A stretch of DNA of 64,000 nucleotides from Erythrobacter fulvus. Lineage in GTDB: Bacteria > Pseudomonadota > Alphaproteobacteria > Sphingomonadales > Sphingomonadaceae. A model generated the notes under the pieces. It was given only the letters and a program-made list of their open reading frames with translations, was not told where the DNA came from and ran no database searches. Every line of letters starts with the position of its first letter. Position 1 is the first letter of the stretch. A program made the translations under genes and the position numbers. Location of the stretch: assembly GCF_028595285.1 (NCBI RefSeq), contig NZ_JAQQXQ010000001.1, forward strand, positions 456,308 through 520,307, in the 5' to 3' direction. Of this stretch, positions 17,515 through 29,718 are shown one piece after another.

Positions 17515-18732
17515 TCAGCGCACCTCGGCTGCGATCTTGCGGCTCAGATCAAGGAACTGCCCGCGCTCCGGGCCGCCGCTCGCGGTCGCCCAGTTACCAA
17601 TATAGGCGAACACCATCTTCTTGTCCGGGAACAGGGTGATGCCCTGACCGAAGATCCCTTGCGCGCCGAAGGTGCCTTGCGGATAGGTCCACCACTGGTA
17701 GCCATAGCCGAAACCGCTTGTCCCGAAATCGACCGCGCTGTCGGTCGCTTCGGCAAACCAGCCTTCGGGTACCGCACCCTTCCCGCCTTCAAGCACGAAC
17801 TGGCCCATCCGCGCATAGTCCGACAGGCGCAGCGACAGACAGCACCCGCCGATATTGCCGCCGCGCGGATCGACCATCCAGAACAATCCGCCTGCAAAGC
17901 CCGCCGGTTCGACGATCTTGGCTTGCGCATATTCAGCCAGCGGCAGGCCGACCGCGTTTTCAACCAGCACGCCGATAAGATTGGTCTCGCCGGTCTTGTA
18001 GACCCACTTCTTGCCCGGCTCCGCCTCGCGCGGGAGGGCCTTCATCTGCGCCACAATGGCATCTGGGCCATATTCGACCACGAAGCGGTTCATCTGCGCG
18101 ACGTCGCTGTTGGGGTCGGTATAATCCTCGTTCCACTTGACCCCGCTGGTCATGGTGGCGAGTTGGCGGACGGTAACGCCGTCATAGGCTGAACCCGCAA
18201 GCCCGGGGATATAGTCGGTGACGGGATCGGACAGGCTCTTGATGAAGCCGTCCTTCACCGCCGCGCCGAGCAAGGTCGAGGTGAAGCTCTTGGCGACCGA
18301 GAAGCTGGTCCAGCGGTCATCGGGCCCCATGCCAAGGCGATATCCCTCAAACCTTACCTTGCCATCGACCAGCACCATGACGCCCGCCGTATTGGTTTCG
18401 TCCATCAGTGCCTTCAGCTCGGCCTGCAACGCGGGGCTGAGCGGCGCACCCTTGGGCAGCATCCGGGTGTTTCTGGCGGTCGGGACTTCATGGCCGGCGA
18501 ACCATTGCTCCATCACGCGGAAGCGTTCCGCGCGCTGGGCGTCGCTCCAGAACAGCACCTGCAATTCGGACTGGTCGCGCTGCGGCGGCTGCACCATCGC
18601 CACCTTGGCGGACGGGGGCGGCGGCGCGGCGACGACATTTTCGGCCGGGGCATAGGATCCTGCACAACCCGCCAGCAGCGCCATCAGCGCCGCGCCCGAT
18701 ACCATCCGCGAAAAGCTCCGCAGTCCCGTCAT
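17515..18732 (-). CDS. Serine hydrolase, class C beta-lactamase-like lipoprotein
   Basis: 405 aa from the ATG at 18732. A lipobox (LLAGC) at about residue 23 indicates membrane anchoring. The catalytic SxxK is SVAK in WTSFSVAKSFTSTLLG; YKTGETNLIG and GFGYGYQWWTYP follow as in the EstB/PBP4*-like family. GQGITLFPDKKMVFAYIGN near the end corresponds to the conserved third motif region. The family includes esterases, D-Ala-D-Ala peptidases and beta-lactamases, so the substrate cannot be assigned. Confidence 0.88.
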   Translation of the reverse strand: MTGLRSFSRMVSGAALMALLAGCAGSYAPAENVVAAPPPPSAKVAMVQPPQRDQSELQVLFWSDAQRAERFRVMEQWFAGHEVPTARNTRMLPKGAPLSPALQAELKALMDETNTAGVMVLVDGKVRFEGYRLGMGPDDRWTSFSVAKSFTSTLLGAAVKDGFIKSLSDPVTDYIPGLAGSAYDGVTVRQLATMTSGVKWNEDYTDPNSDVAQMNRFVVEYGPDAIVAQMKALPREAEPGKKWVYKTGETNLIGVLVENAVGLPLAEYAQAKIVEPAGFAGGLFWMVDPRGGNIGGCCLSLRLSDYARMGQFVLEGGKGAVPEGWFAEATDSAVDFGTSGFGYGYQWWTYPQGTFGAQGIFGQGITLFPDKKMVFAYIGNWATASGGPERGQFLDLSRKIAAEVR

Positions 18733-18801
18733 GCCTGAAATCCTCTCGTCCGTTGTTGCAGGATGCATAGGCGGACGGGGCGCGAACGGGCAAGCCTTGC
18801 C

Positions 18802-20193
18802 TTACCCTTCCTTCATCGCCTTCAACGCCGCCAGCGCCCGCTCGCGCCCGGCCTTGTGGGGAATGATCTTGCGCGGATAGCCCGCAGGCCTGCGCCCGAA
18901 CTCCTCGGGATCATGGACATATGGCTCGTCGATGCCCTTCAATTCGGGAACATAGGTGCGGATGTAGCGTGCCGCGTCGAATTTCTCCGACTGGGTGAGC
19001 GGCGCCATGATCCGGCTGAACATGTTGCTGTCCACCCCCGTCCCCGCGGTCCACTGCCAGTTGGTGGCGTTGGAGGCGTAATCGGCATCGCAGAGCGTAT
19101 CCCAGAACCACTTCTCACCCTCGCGCCAGTCGATCAGCAGATGCTTGATAAGGAAGCTGGCGGTGATCATGCGCACGCGGTTGTGCATCCACCCGGTCTG
19201 CCACAGCTGGCGCATCCCGGCATCGACGATCGGATAGCCGGTGCGCCCGTGCTGCCATGCTTTCAGATCGCGCGCGGCGGCTTCGTTGGTGGCGGGATCG
19301 CGCCAGGGGAAGCGATCGAAATCCTCGCGGTAGTTCTGCGTGGCATAGGCCGGGAATTGCAGGATCGCGTTCTGCGAATAGTCGCGCCAAATCAGCTCGC
19401 CCTCGAAGGTGCGCCAACCGTCGGAACGCTTGTGCTTGAAGCGGTGCCAGATCTGGATCGGGCTAATTTCGCCGAAATGGAGGTGAGGCGAAAGGCGCGA
19501 AACCTTGTCGACGCTGGGGAAGTTCCGCTTGTCGTCGTAATCGTCAACGTCCGCTTCCCACGCGTCCAGACGTTCGTGTGCCGCATCCTCGCCCACCTTC
19601 CAGAAGGTGCGCATTCCGCCCGCCCAGTCGGGCTTGGTGGGAAGCAGGTTCCAGTCGGCGAGATCATCGCTTGCAGGCCAGCTGTCGGGCGAGGACAGCG
19701 TTTCGGGCGCAGGCAGTTCGTCGCGCGGCGGATAAGCCTCGCGCACCGCACGGCTAAAGGGGGTGTAGATCTTGTACTGCCCGCCGGTGCCGGTGGTGAT
19801 CGAGCCGGGGGGCATCAGGAAATTGCCGTCGTAGAGTTGCAGGTCGAGCTTTTCCGCCAGCTTGCCCTGCGCCTTCCTCCACCACGGTTCGTAGTGGCGG
19901 TTGGCATGAATCGTGGTGGCGCCGACCTCCTGCGCCACCTTGCACAATTCCTCCACCGCATCGCCGCGCCGCAGGATCAGCTTTGCGTGACGCCGGGCGA
20001 GGCTGTTCGACAGGCTTTCGAGCGAATGGTGCAGCCACCAGCGCGAGGCGCCGCCATAGGCGTGATGCTTCGGGCTTTCGTCGTCGAGCACATAAACGCA
20101 CACCACCGGCCCGGCCTTGGCGGCGTGATAGAGCGCAGGATTGTCGGCAAGGCGCAGATCGCGCCGCAGCCATAGGATTTGGGTTTTACTCAT
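18802..20193 (-). CDS. phrB: Deoxyribodipyrimidine photolyase (class I CPD type)
   Basis: 463 aa. N-terminal antenna domain (ILWLRRDLRLADNPALYHA) and C-terminal FAD domain with TGYPIVDAGMRQLWQTGWMH, NRVRMITASFLIKHLLIDWR and NWQWTAGTGVDSNMFSR. The Trp-rich FAD-binding segment ALYHA..WQW matches CPD photolyases rather than FeS-type photolyases. It repairs UV-induced cyclobutane dimers with blue light, consistent with an aerobic marine or surface organism. It is followed 15 nt downstream of the YdjM-like gene on the same strand. Confidence 0.93.
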   Translation of the reverse strand: MSKTQILWLRRDLRLADNPALYHAAKAGPVVCVYVLDDESPKHHAYGGASRWWLHHSLESLSNSLARRHAKLILRRGDAVEELCKVAQEVGATTIHANRHYEPWWRKAQGKLAEKLDLQLYDGNFLMPPGSITTGTGGQYKIYTPFSRAVREAYPPRDELPAPETLSSPDSWPASDDLADWNLLPTKPDWAGGMRTFWKVGEDAAHERLDAWEADVDDYDDKRNFPSVDKVSRLSPHLHFGEISPIQIWHRFKHKRSDGWRTFEGELIWRDYSQNAILQFPAYATQNYREDFDRFPWRDPATNEAAARDLKAWQHGRTGYPIVDAGMRQLWQTGWMHNRVRMITASFLIKHLLIDWREGEKWFWDTLCDADYASNATNWQWTAGTGVDSNMFSRIMAPLTQSEKFDAARYIRTYVPELKGIDEPYVHDPEEFGRRPAGYPRKIIPHKAGRERALAALKAMKEG

Positions 20194-20208
20194 GCAGCCT
20201 CAAGCGCC

Positions 20209-21165
20209 TTACCCGGCGGGAAGTTCCTCGCACTTCACATCAGGCAGCGCGATCGAGAACCGGTCCCGCGACCGCGGATCGTAAAAGCGGGCGTCGTAGA
20301 GGATCACCGAACCGTCCTCGGCTCGCACCCCAAGCGGCGCGCGCGACCAGAAAAGGAAAGCGTCGAGTTGCGAATTGGTGCGGCGGGCCTCGGTCAGATC
20401 GGGCAGACGACATTGCTTCTGATCGGAATTGGCATAGCCATAGCCGAAATCGCTGCCCTTCCAGTCGCTCGAAATCCAGCGCCCGTCTTCCAGTTGCGCG
20501 ATCTGTTCGCGGCGCCAGGATGTGAGCGGTGCAGGCGCGGCAATATAGGCCTCGGGATAGGGTTCGGTCATCGTTCCGCGGGTCGCGTTATCGAGCCAGG
20601 TGATCGCCCCGTTCACCCCGATATAGACCAGCATGATCGCAATCGCACCGCGCGCAATCGGGCGCTGGTCACCGCCGAGCTTTTCGCGCCACCATGACCA
20701 CCCGACACTCGCGATCAACATCGCCCACAGCCACGGGTCGATGATGAACAGCGTGTCGCCGTAGAACCATTGCGAGGAAAACGGCTCCAGCAGGCGAATG
20801 CCGTAGACGTTGAGCCAATCGAAGAACGGGTGGCTAAGACAGCCGATGAAGGCCATCGCATAAAGCCAGCCGAAGCGCACCGGCAGTCGCCCCTCGGGCC
20901 GGGTGCCGCGTTGCGTCTGCCAGCGATCAAAGCCCCACAATATCCCCGCCAGCACCAGCGGCAGCAACACCAGCGCGGGCGGGCCGTGGGTGATGCCGCG
21001 GCGAAAGCCGAGATGCTCGGTGCCCTCCAGCCAGAAGAAGCACGCCGCGTCCAGGTCCGGCAGGTTCGCGCCGATGATCAGCGCAGGCATGGCAAGACCC
21101 GTGGTCCGCTTCAGCCCCGCCTGCCCCAGCACCGCGCCGACAAGGCTATGTGTCAGATTATCCAT
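20209..21165 (-). CDS. YdjM/LexA-binding-like membrane metal-dependent hydrolase
   Basis: 318 aa from the ATG at 21165 (an upstream in-frame start at 21198 has no ribosome binding site). MDNLTHSLVGAVLGQAGL, ANLPDLDA and GITHGPPALVLLPLVL, then CLSHPFFDWLNVYGIRLLEP, carry the His/Asp pattern of the family, between four or five hydrophobic segments. A C-terminal soluble part follows (ISSDWKGSDFGYGY). Enzymatic activity is proposed for the family but unproven. Ends 15 nt before the photolyase start. Confidence 0.8.
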   Translation of the reverse strand: MDNLTHSLVGAVLGQAGLKRTTGLAMPALIIGANLPDLDAACFFWLEGTEHLGFRRGITHGPPALVLLPLVLAGILWGFDRWQTQRGTRPEGRLPVRFGWLYAMAFIGCLSHPFFDWLNVYGIRLLEPFSSQWFYGDTLFIIDPWLWAMLIASVGWSWWREKLGGDQRPIARGAIAIMLVYIGVNGAITWLDNATRGTMTEPYPEAYIAAPAPLTSWRREQIAQLEDGRWISSDWKGSDFGYGYANSDQKQCRLPDLTEARRTNSQLDAFLFWSRAPLGVRAEDGSVILYDARFYDPRSRDRFSIALPDVKCEELPAG

Positions 21166-21274
21166 ATCTTCCCCGCCTAGCCGCGCGGCAGTGCACATGG
21201 AACCGCAAATGCACTTGGAAAAGACCCGTTCCCTCGCCTATCGCATCGCCAAAGAGACACGGGAGAGAACCACG

Positions 21275-22222
21275 ATGACCGACGCGCCCTATATCCGCCC
21301 CGACATGAAGGCCTTCCTCGACATGATGGCGCAGGTGAACGGGCCGAAGCTGGTCGACATGACGCTGGAGGAAGCGCGCGCGTCCTATATCGCCATGCAC
21401 AACCTCGCGGACCGTCCTGCGCGTGATCTGGCGGTGATCCGCGACCTTTCCTGCCCCGGCCCGAACGGCGACATTCCCTTGCGCCTTTACGACGCGCGCG
21501 AGATGCGCCAGCCGGGGCCGGTGGTGGTGTTTTACCACGGCGGCGGCTTCGTGATCGGCGATCTCGACACGCACCACGCGCTGTGCACCGAAATTGCCGC
21601 GCTGATCGATCTGCCGCTGGTCGCCGTCCACTATGCCCGCGCGCCCGAAGCCCCCTTCCCCGCCGCGATCCTCGATTGCGAGGCGGCGACGCGCTGGGTG
21701 GCGGGCAGCCCGGCCGAACTCGGCCGCAAGGCAAGCGGGATCATCACCATCGGCGATTCTGCGGGCGGCAATGCCACCGTGGTCGTCAGCCAGATGCTTG
21801 GGCAGCGCCCCGCCGAAGTCCCTGTCGTGCTGCAAGTGCCGATCTTCCCGCTGGTGGCCGACGCCAATGGATCGGGCAGCATGGCAGCATTCAGCGAGGG
21901 CTTCCTGCTCACCGCCGACACCATGGGCTTCTTCGATGCCGCCTACGGCGCGGACCGCGCCGACCCGCGCGGCTTCCCGATTCTGGGCGACCACTCCGAG
22001 GCACCCCCCACCATTGTCGTCACCGCCAGCCTCGATCCGATCCGCGATTCGGGCCGCGAATATGCCAAGGCGCTGGTGGATGCCGGGCGCGACGTGGTGT
22101 TCCTCGAAATGCGTGGGGTCACCCACTCCTTCACCAACCTGCGCCAGATGGTGCCGAGCACGCAGAAGGATCTCGAACGCGTGATCGCCGCGATGAAGTT
22201 CATGTTGGAGAACCCTGCGTGA
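21275..22222 (+). CDS. Alpha/beta hydrolase, HSL (hormone-sensitive lipase) family
   Basis: 315 aa from ATG 21275, with GGGAGAG as ribosome binding site; the open frame starts at 20903 but the extra residues are not homologous to the family. Oxyanion motif FYHGGGFVIGD, nucleophile ITIGDSAGGN, catalytic Asp in ASLDPIRDSG and His in GVTHSF are all present. It hydrolyses carboxylic esters in the cytosol. The stop overlaps the rppH GTG start (GTGA), so the two are translationally coupled. Confidence 0.9.
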   Translation: MTDAPYIRPDMKAFLDMMAQVNGPKLVDMTLEEARASYIAMHNLADRPARDLAVIRDLSCPGPNGDIPLRLYDAREMRQPGPVVVFYHGGGFVIGDLDTHHALCTEIAALIDLPLVAVHYARAPEAPFPAAILDCEAATRWVAGSPAELGRKASGIITIGDSAGGNATVVVSQMLGQRPAEVPVVLQVPIFPLVADANGSGSMAAFSEGFLLTADTMGFFDAAYGADRADPRGFPILGDHSEAPPTIVVTASLDPIRDSGREYAKALVDAGRDVVFLEMRGVTHSFTNLRQMVPSTQKDLERVIAAMKFMLENPA

Positions 22223-22698
22223 GTCCCGAAGGCCTCCCCTATCGCCCCTGCGCGGGCTTCATGCTGGTCAACGCGCAAGGTCTCGTCTTCGTCGGCCAGC
22301 GGATCGACCCGTCAGCGCATGGCTTCTGGCAGATGCCGCAAGGCGGGATCGACAAGGGCGAGGACGTGCGCACAGCCGCCCTGCGCGAGCTTGAGGAGGA
22401 AGTGGGCATCGCCGCGCATATGGTCGAAGTGATCGCGCAATCCGCGCAGCCCTATCTCTACGATCTGCCGCCCGAATTGTTGGGCCGCGTGTGGAAGGGC
22501 AAATATCGCGGGCAGGAACAGCACTGGTTCCTCGGGCGCTTCCTGGGCTCTGATGCCGACATCGATCTGGAAGCGCACGATCCGCCCGAATTCAACGCCT
22601 GGCGCTGGATCGCACCCGAACAGCTGCCCGAACTGATCGTGCCGTTCAAACGCGCGGTTTACCAAGGGCTGGTGGCAGAATTCCGCCACCTGATCTGA
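22219..22698 (+). CDS. rppH: RNA pyrophosphohydrolase RppH
   Basis: 159 aa from the GTG at 22219, overlapping the previous stop. The Nudix box begins GGIDKGEDVRTAALRELEEE and continues with VGI, matching G-x5-E-x7-REuxEExGu. The flanking LPYRPCAGFMLVN and FWQMPQGGID are typical of RppH/NudH. It removes pyrophosphate from the 5' end of mRNA, starting RNase E-dependent decay, and also acts on diadenosine polyphosphates. Convergent with the TPR gene, ends 4 nt apart. Confidence 0.94.
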   Translation: MSPEGLPYRPCAGFMLVNAQGLVFVGQRIDPSAHGFWQMPQGGIDKGEDVRTAALRELEEEVGIAAHMVEVIAQSAQPYLYDLPPELLGRVWKGKYRGQEQHWFLGRFLGSDADIDLEAHDPPEFNAWRWIAPEQLPELIVPFKRAVYQGLVAEFRHLI

Positions 22699-22702
22699 CT
22701 GA

Positions 22703-23203
22703 TCAGTTGCTCGACGGGCCTGCGTCGGCGGTGCTGTCGGCCGCGAGGCGGGGCTGGCTGCCACGTGCGATCGAGGTTTCGAGCGCAAGGGTTTCGGGGC
22801 AGGTTTCGCCGCACAGGCTCTGCAGCTGTGCAAGATTGCGCCGCGCTTTCTCGACCGCACCCTTTTCGGCCAGCGCCGCACCTTCGCCCGAAATCGCAGC
22901 GAAATTGCCCGGATCGCGCTCCAGCGCCTCACGATAGTAACGGATCGCCTTGCCCTGAAGCCCGCTCTGGCGCGCGGCTTCGGCAAGGTCGATAAAGATC
23001 GGCGTATAGCCCGGATCGACGGCCAGCGCGGCTTCGAAGGCGTCGATCGCTGCCTGCGTTTCCCCGGCACCCAGCGCCGCCTGCCCCTGCGCGATAAGCG
23101 CCGCGGCCCGCGGGTCCGGGGCATCGCTGCGGCCTGCGCTGGTGACGCTCGCGGTCATGACCAGACAAAGCGAGAGGGCAGCGGCAGCGGGCGCGAAACG
23201 CAT
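22703..23203 (-). CDS. Secreted tetratricopeptide repeat protein
   Basis: 166 aa from ATG 23203, preceded by GAAGGAG; the frame is open to 23431 but only this start gives a signal peptide (ending near SVTSAG). About three TPR-like helices follow: AALIAQGQAALGAGETQAAI, DAFEAALAVDPGYTPIFIDL and YYREALERDPGNFAAISGEG. The C-terminus has a cysteine pair (CGETC) that could form a disulfide in the periplasm. Likely a scaffold in the envelope; the partner is unknown. Confidence 0.8.
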   Translation of the reverse strand: MRFAPAAAALSLCLVMTASVTSAGRSDAPDPRAAALIAQGQAALGAGETQAAIDAFEAALAVDPGYTPIFIDLAEAARQSGLQGKAIRYYREALERDPGNFAAISGEGAALAEKGAVEKARRNLAQLQSLCGETCPETLALETSIARGSQPRLAADSTADAGPSSN

Positions 23204-23264
23204 CAGAAGCTCCTTCAGTGCAAGAGACCGGGAACCGGAGTTAATGGCCATAAGGGCCACACTA

Positions 23265-24443
23265 TCATGGTGAACGCAAGCCCGCGACGAAAAAACCATC
23301 CGTGGCGTCATGGAACGGGTCAAGTCGCCAGCCCGCCCCGCGCTGGCTTCCCAGCGGCAACGGCAGCGCCTCGGCACGCCAGTCGGGATGACGGGACAGG
23401 AAGGCGGCAATGCGATCGGGCCCTTCCGCATCGAGCAGCGAACAGGTCACGAAGCTGACAGAGCCACCCGGGCGAACGAGCTGCGCGGCCAGATCGAGCA
23501 CGTGGTCCTGCAGTGCGTTCAAGCGCGCCAGTTCCGCCGGATCGAGTCGCCAGCGTCCCTCAGGGCTGCGGCGCCAGGTGCCGCTGCCCGAACAGGGCGC
23601 GTCGACCAGCACGTGATCGGCCTTACCCGCGAACGGCCCAAGCGCCTGCATCTCGCGGCCCGGATCGAGCAGCACGATGTGGTCAATCGCAGCCCCTGCC
23701 CGTTCGGCACGCGGGGCAAGATTGCCGAGCCTGCGCTTGTCGGTATCGGCAGCGACAATGCTCGCGGCATTGCCGAGCCGCGCGGCCAGGGCCAGCGTCT
23801 TGCCGCCCCCGCCCGCGCACAGATCGACAATGGTGTCGCCCGCCGCCACCGGCAGCGCCTCGACAATCAGCTGGCTGCCGAGATCCTGCACCTCGATCAG
23901 GCCGTCGCGGAAGGCCTCCCACTGTTCGACCTGCGTGCCCGAAGGAAAGCGCAGGCCCTGAGGTGCGGCGAGCGGCTCACCGGGTTCGGGCAAATCGATT
24001 TCGGCACGATCAGCCTTGAGCGCATTGACCCGGATATCGAGCGGGGCGCGTTCGAGCAGTGCTGCAATCTCGCGCCCGCCAAGGCCCGAGGCGCGCAAGG
24101 CGGCAGCTAGCCATTTGGGCGCAAGTCCCGTCATTGCGGCAGCCTCGCCCTCGGCACGCGGCGCCGGCCCGTGGGGCGAACCGTCGAACTGGGCAGCGAT
24201 GCTGTCATCCTGCGTTGCCACCGCCAGCATTGCCGCGCGCCCGCTTTCGGGCACCGGGCCGCACAGCCGGATCGCGGCATAAACCAGATCGCGCACCGCG
24301 CGGCGGTCCTTCGATCCGGCATAGCGGCGCGCGCGGAAATAGTCGGCGATGATCCTGTCGGCGGGCGCACCCTTCCCGCGCGCGGCGGGAATGATGGCGT
24401 CGAGCAGCTCGATAGCGGCCTGAACTCTTGCGGCGGGGGTCAT
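23265..24443 (-). CDS. rsmB: RsmB-family 16S rRNA m5C methyltransferase
   Basis: 392 aa. The N-terminal third has the NusB-like RNA-binding helices typical of RsmB (DYFRARRYAGSKDRRAVRDL). The SAM domain carries VDLCAGGGGKTLALAARLG, the PCSGSG motif in DAPCSGSGTWRRSPEGR, and the catalytic Cys in FVTCSLLDAEGPDR. The family methylates cytosine 967 of 16S rRNA. Same strand and 24 nt after guaB, so possibly cotranscribed with it. Confidence 0.9.
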   Translation of the reverse strand: MTPAARVQAAIELLDAIIPAARGKGAPADRIIADYFRARRYAGSKDRRAVRDLVYAAIRLCGPVPESGRAAMLAVATQDDSIAAQFDGSPHGPAPRAEGEAAAMTGLAPKWLAAALRASGLGGREIAALLERAPLDIRVNALKADRAEIDLPEPGEPLAAPQGLRFPSGTQVEQWEAFRDGLIEVQDLGSQLIVEALPVAAGDTIVDLCAGGGGKTLALAARLGNAASIVAADTDKRRLGNLAPRAERAGAAIDHIVLLDPGREMQALGPFAGKADHVLVDAPCSGSGTWRRSPEGRWRLDPAELARLNALQDHVLDLAAQLVRPGGSVSFVTCSLLDAEGPDRIAAFLSRHPDWRAEALPLPLGSQRGAGWRLDPFHDATDGFFVAGLRSP

Positions 24444-24467
24444 GCCCCCGCTCCGGACGACATGAAC

Positions 24468-27506
<3,039 letters not shown>

Positions 27507-27510
<4 letters not shown>

Positions 27511-28259
27511 TCGGCGGTCCAGCCCCCGTCGATCGTGTAGTTCGCACCGGTGATATTGCGTGCCGCATCGCCGCACAGGAACACCGCCAGCGCGGCAACG
27601 TCATCGGGCTGGACGAAGCTTTTGGTCGGCTGCTTGGCCAGCAGCACGTCGTTCATCACCTGATCGCGCGTCATTCCACGCGCGGCCATGGTGTCGGGGA
27701 TCTGGTTTTCGACCAGCGGGGTCCAGACATAGCCCGGGCTGATGCAGTTGGCGGTAATACCGCTGGTCGCCAGTTCCAGCGCGATCGTCTTGGTGAAGCC
27801 CGCCATCGCGTGCTTGGCCGCGACATAGGCGCTTTTGAACGGCGAGGCGGTGAGCGAGTGCGCGCTGGCGGTGGCAATGATCCTCCCCCAGCCCTTCGCT
27901 TTCATCCCCGGCACGGCAAGGCGCGTGGTGTGGAACGCCGCCGACAGATTGAGCGCGATAATCGCATCCCATTTTTCAGGCGGGAAATCCTCGACCGGCG
28001 CAACGTGCTGCATCCCGGCATTATTGACGAGGATATCGACCGGGCCGACTTCCTCCATCATCCGCGCGATTGCCGCCGGATCCATCAGGTTTGCGCCGTT
28101 ATAGGTTGCGCCCAGATCATCGCACAGCTGCGCGATTTCGTCCGGATCGCCCAGCCCGTTGAGGATCACTTCGGCCCCTTCGGCTGCCAGCGCGCGCGCA
28201 ATCGCAAGGCCGATCCCCGAAGTCGAACCTGTGACGAGGGCACGCTTTTCCTTGAGCAT
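27507..28259 (-). CDS. 3-hydroxybutyrate dehydrogenase-like SDR
   Basis: 250 aa from ATG 28259. TGSTSGIGLAIARALAAEGA (NAD motif), NNAGMQHVAPVEDFP, and the catalytic Ser-Tyr-Lys (ATASAHSLTASPFKSAYVAAK). The segment EVILNGLGDPDEI and the C-terminal SPGYVWTPLVENQIPD match NAD-dependent D-3-hydroxybutyrate dehydrogenases. It would interconvert acetoacetate and 3-hydroxybutyrate, the monomer released from short-chain PHA, so a link to the PHA genes at the right of the window is possible. Divergent from the zinc metallopeptidase gene. Confidence 0.82.
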
Positions 28260-28355
28260 TGGCGGCAACTCCTGCACTTCTGATCCGCTGGAATACCGCT
28301 TTTGCCGCGACCACGGCGACTGTCCAGCGATTTGCACACGGCGGGAGAATTGCAA

Positions 28356-29219
28356 ATGCGGCTGGGGCCTTACGACACGTCCGACATCGAAGTGCGATCA
28401 AGCGGCGGCGGCGGGATGCGGCGCGCGGGCGGGATCGGCTGCGGCACGCTGGTGATCGCGCTGCTCGGCGCGCTGGTGTTCGGAATCGATCCGATGCAGA
28501 CCATCGGCATGGTCGAAACCGTCCAGCAGCAGACCGCGCCGCCCCAGCCGGCCAGCGACATGAGCGAAACCGAGGTCTGCGCAAGCAGCGCCTATGCCGA
28601 CGAAGCCTGCGCCGCGCTCGCCAGCCTCAACGCAACGTGGGAAGCCACCTTCGACAGGAACGGAATCGCCTTCCAGCGCCCCGTGCTCGACCTGTTCCGC
28701 ACCGGCAGGGTCGATACCCGCGGCTGCGGCAGTGCGACCTCGGCGGCAGGGCCGTTCTACTGTCCGGCGGACAAGGGCATCTATATCGATACCTCGTTCT
28801 ACGATCAGCTGGCGCAGATGGCGGGCACCGGCGGAGACTTCGCAAGGCTCTATGTCATTGCGCACGAATATGGCCACCACATCCAGAACCTGACTGGACG
28901 TTCGACGCAGGTCAGGCAGGCGCAACAGCGCAATCCGTCAGCGGCCAACCGCTTGCAGGTGGCGATGGAGTTGCAGGCCGATTGCTATGCCGGGATGTGG
29001 GCAGGCAAGAACCGCGACAGAATCGATCGGGGCGATCTGGAAGAAGGCCTCGCTGCTGCCAGCGCGATCGGCGACGACACGCTGCAACGCGGCGCCGGAC
29101 AACGCATAAACCCCGAGAACTTTACCCATGGCACGAGCCGCCAGCGCATGGCAGCGCTGCGGCTGGGACTGGAGAGCAATAATGATTCTGCCTGCGAAGT
29201 GTTTTTCGAAGGGGCCTAG
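28356..29219 (+). CDS. Neutral zinc metallopeptidase, YpfJ family
   Basis: 287 aa from ATG 28356 with a GGGAG ribosome binding site. MRLGPYDTSDIEVRSSGGGG then a single membrane segment (IGCGTLVIALLGALVFGI) anchor the protein. The family zinc-binding motif HEYGHH is in LYVIAHEYGHHIQNLTGRS. C-terminal NRLQVAMELQADCYAGMW holds the downstream Glu. Family members have the HExxH fold but no known substrate. It overlaps the start of the next gene by 38 nt. Confidence 0.88.
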   Translation: MRLGPYDTSDIEVRSSGGGGMRRAGGIGCGTLVIALLGALVFGIDPMQTIGMVETVQQQTAPPQPASDMSETEVCASSAYADEACAALASLNATWEATFDRNGIAFQRPVLDLFRTGRVDTRGCGSATSAAGPFYCPADKGIYIDTSFYDQLAQMAGTGGDFARLYVIAHEYGHHIQNLTGRSTQVRQAQQRNPSAANRLQVAMELQADCYAGMWAGKNRDRIDRGDLEEGLAAASAIGDDTLQRGAGQRINPENFTHGTSRQRMAALRLGLESNNDSACEVFFEGA

Positions 29220-29715
29220 CCGCCTCGCGCTTGTCGCTACGGCATTCCTGACGATGACGGCAGGCCTGCCGGCATTTGCGCAGGTCGTGCCCGATCCCGA
29301 CGCGACGGAGGTCGCCAAGACGCCCTTGCGCGATCTGAATATCGACGGTCACGATATTCCCGAAGTGCTGAAAGTTGCGGTCGAGAACCCGTACGAGACC
29401 GCGCGGTTGACGAGCTGCAACGCGATCGTTGCCGACATTGCCGAGCTCGATCAGGTGCTGGGCGCGGACTATGATATCGCGGTGGACGAGGAAGGCCGAA
29501 AGATCAACGCCGGACGGATCGGCCAGAAGGTCGTCGGATCGATGATCCCCTTCCGCGGGATCGTGCGCGAGGTGACGGGCGCGGCCGATAACGACCGCGC
29601 CCTGCGCGCCGCTTACACCGCGGGAATGGTGCGGCGCGGTTTCCTGAAAGGCCTGGGGCTGGGCCGCAAATGCAAATATCCGGCGCGGCCCAAGCCTGCA
29701 TCTGGAACGGAATAG
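29182..29715 (+). CDS. Secreted conserved hypothetical protein
   Basis: 177 aa from ATG 29182, preceded by GGAGAG and overlapping the end of the metallopeptidase gene. A signal peptide runs to about GLPAFAQ. The mature part is helical: ARLTSCNAIVADIAELDQVL, VGSMIPFRGIVREVTGAADN and RALRAAYTAGMVRRGFLKGL, with a Cys near each end (SCN and GRKC) that could pair. I do not recognise a named domain. It is convergent with the M56 peptidase gene (ends 3 nt apart). Confidence 0.7.
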   Translation: MILPAKCFSKGPSRLALVATAFLTMTAGLPAFAQVVPDPDATEVAKTPLRDLNIDGHDIPEVLKVAVENPYETARLTSCNAIVADIAELDQVLGADYDIAVDEEGRKINAGRIGQKVVGSMIPFRGIVREVTGAADNDRALRAAYTAGMVRRGFLKGLGLGRKCKYPARPKPASGTE

Positions 29716-29718
29716 AGC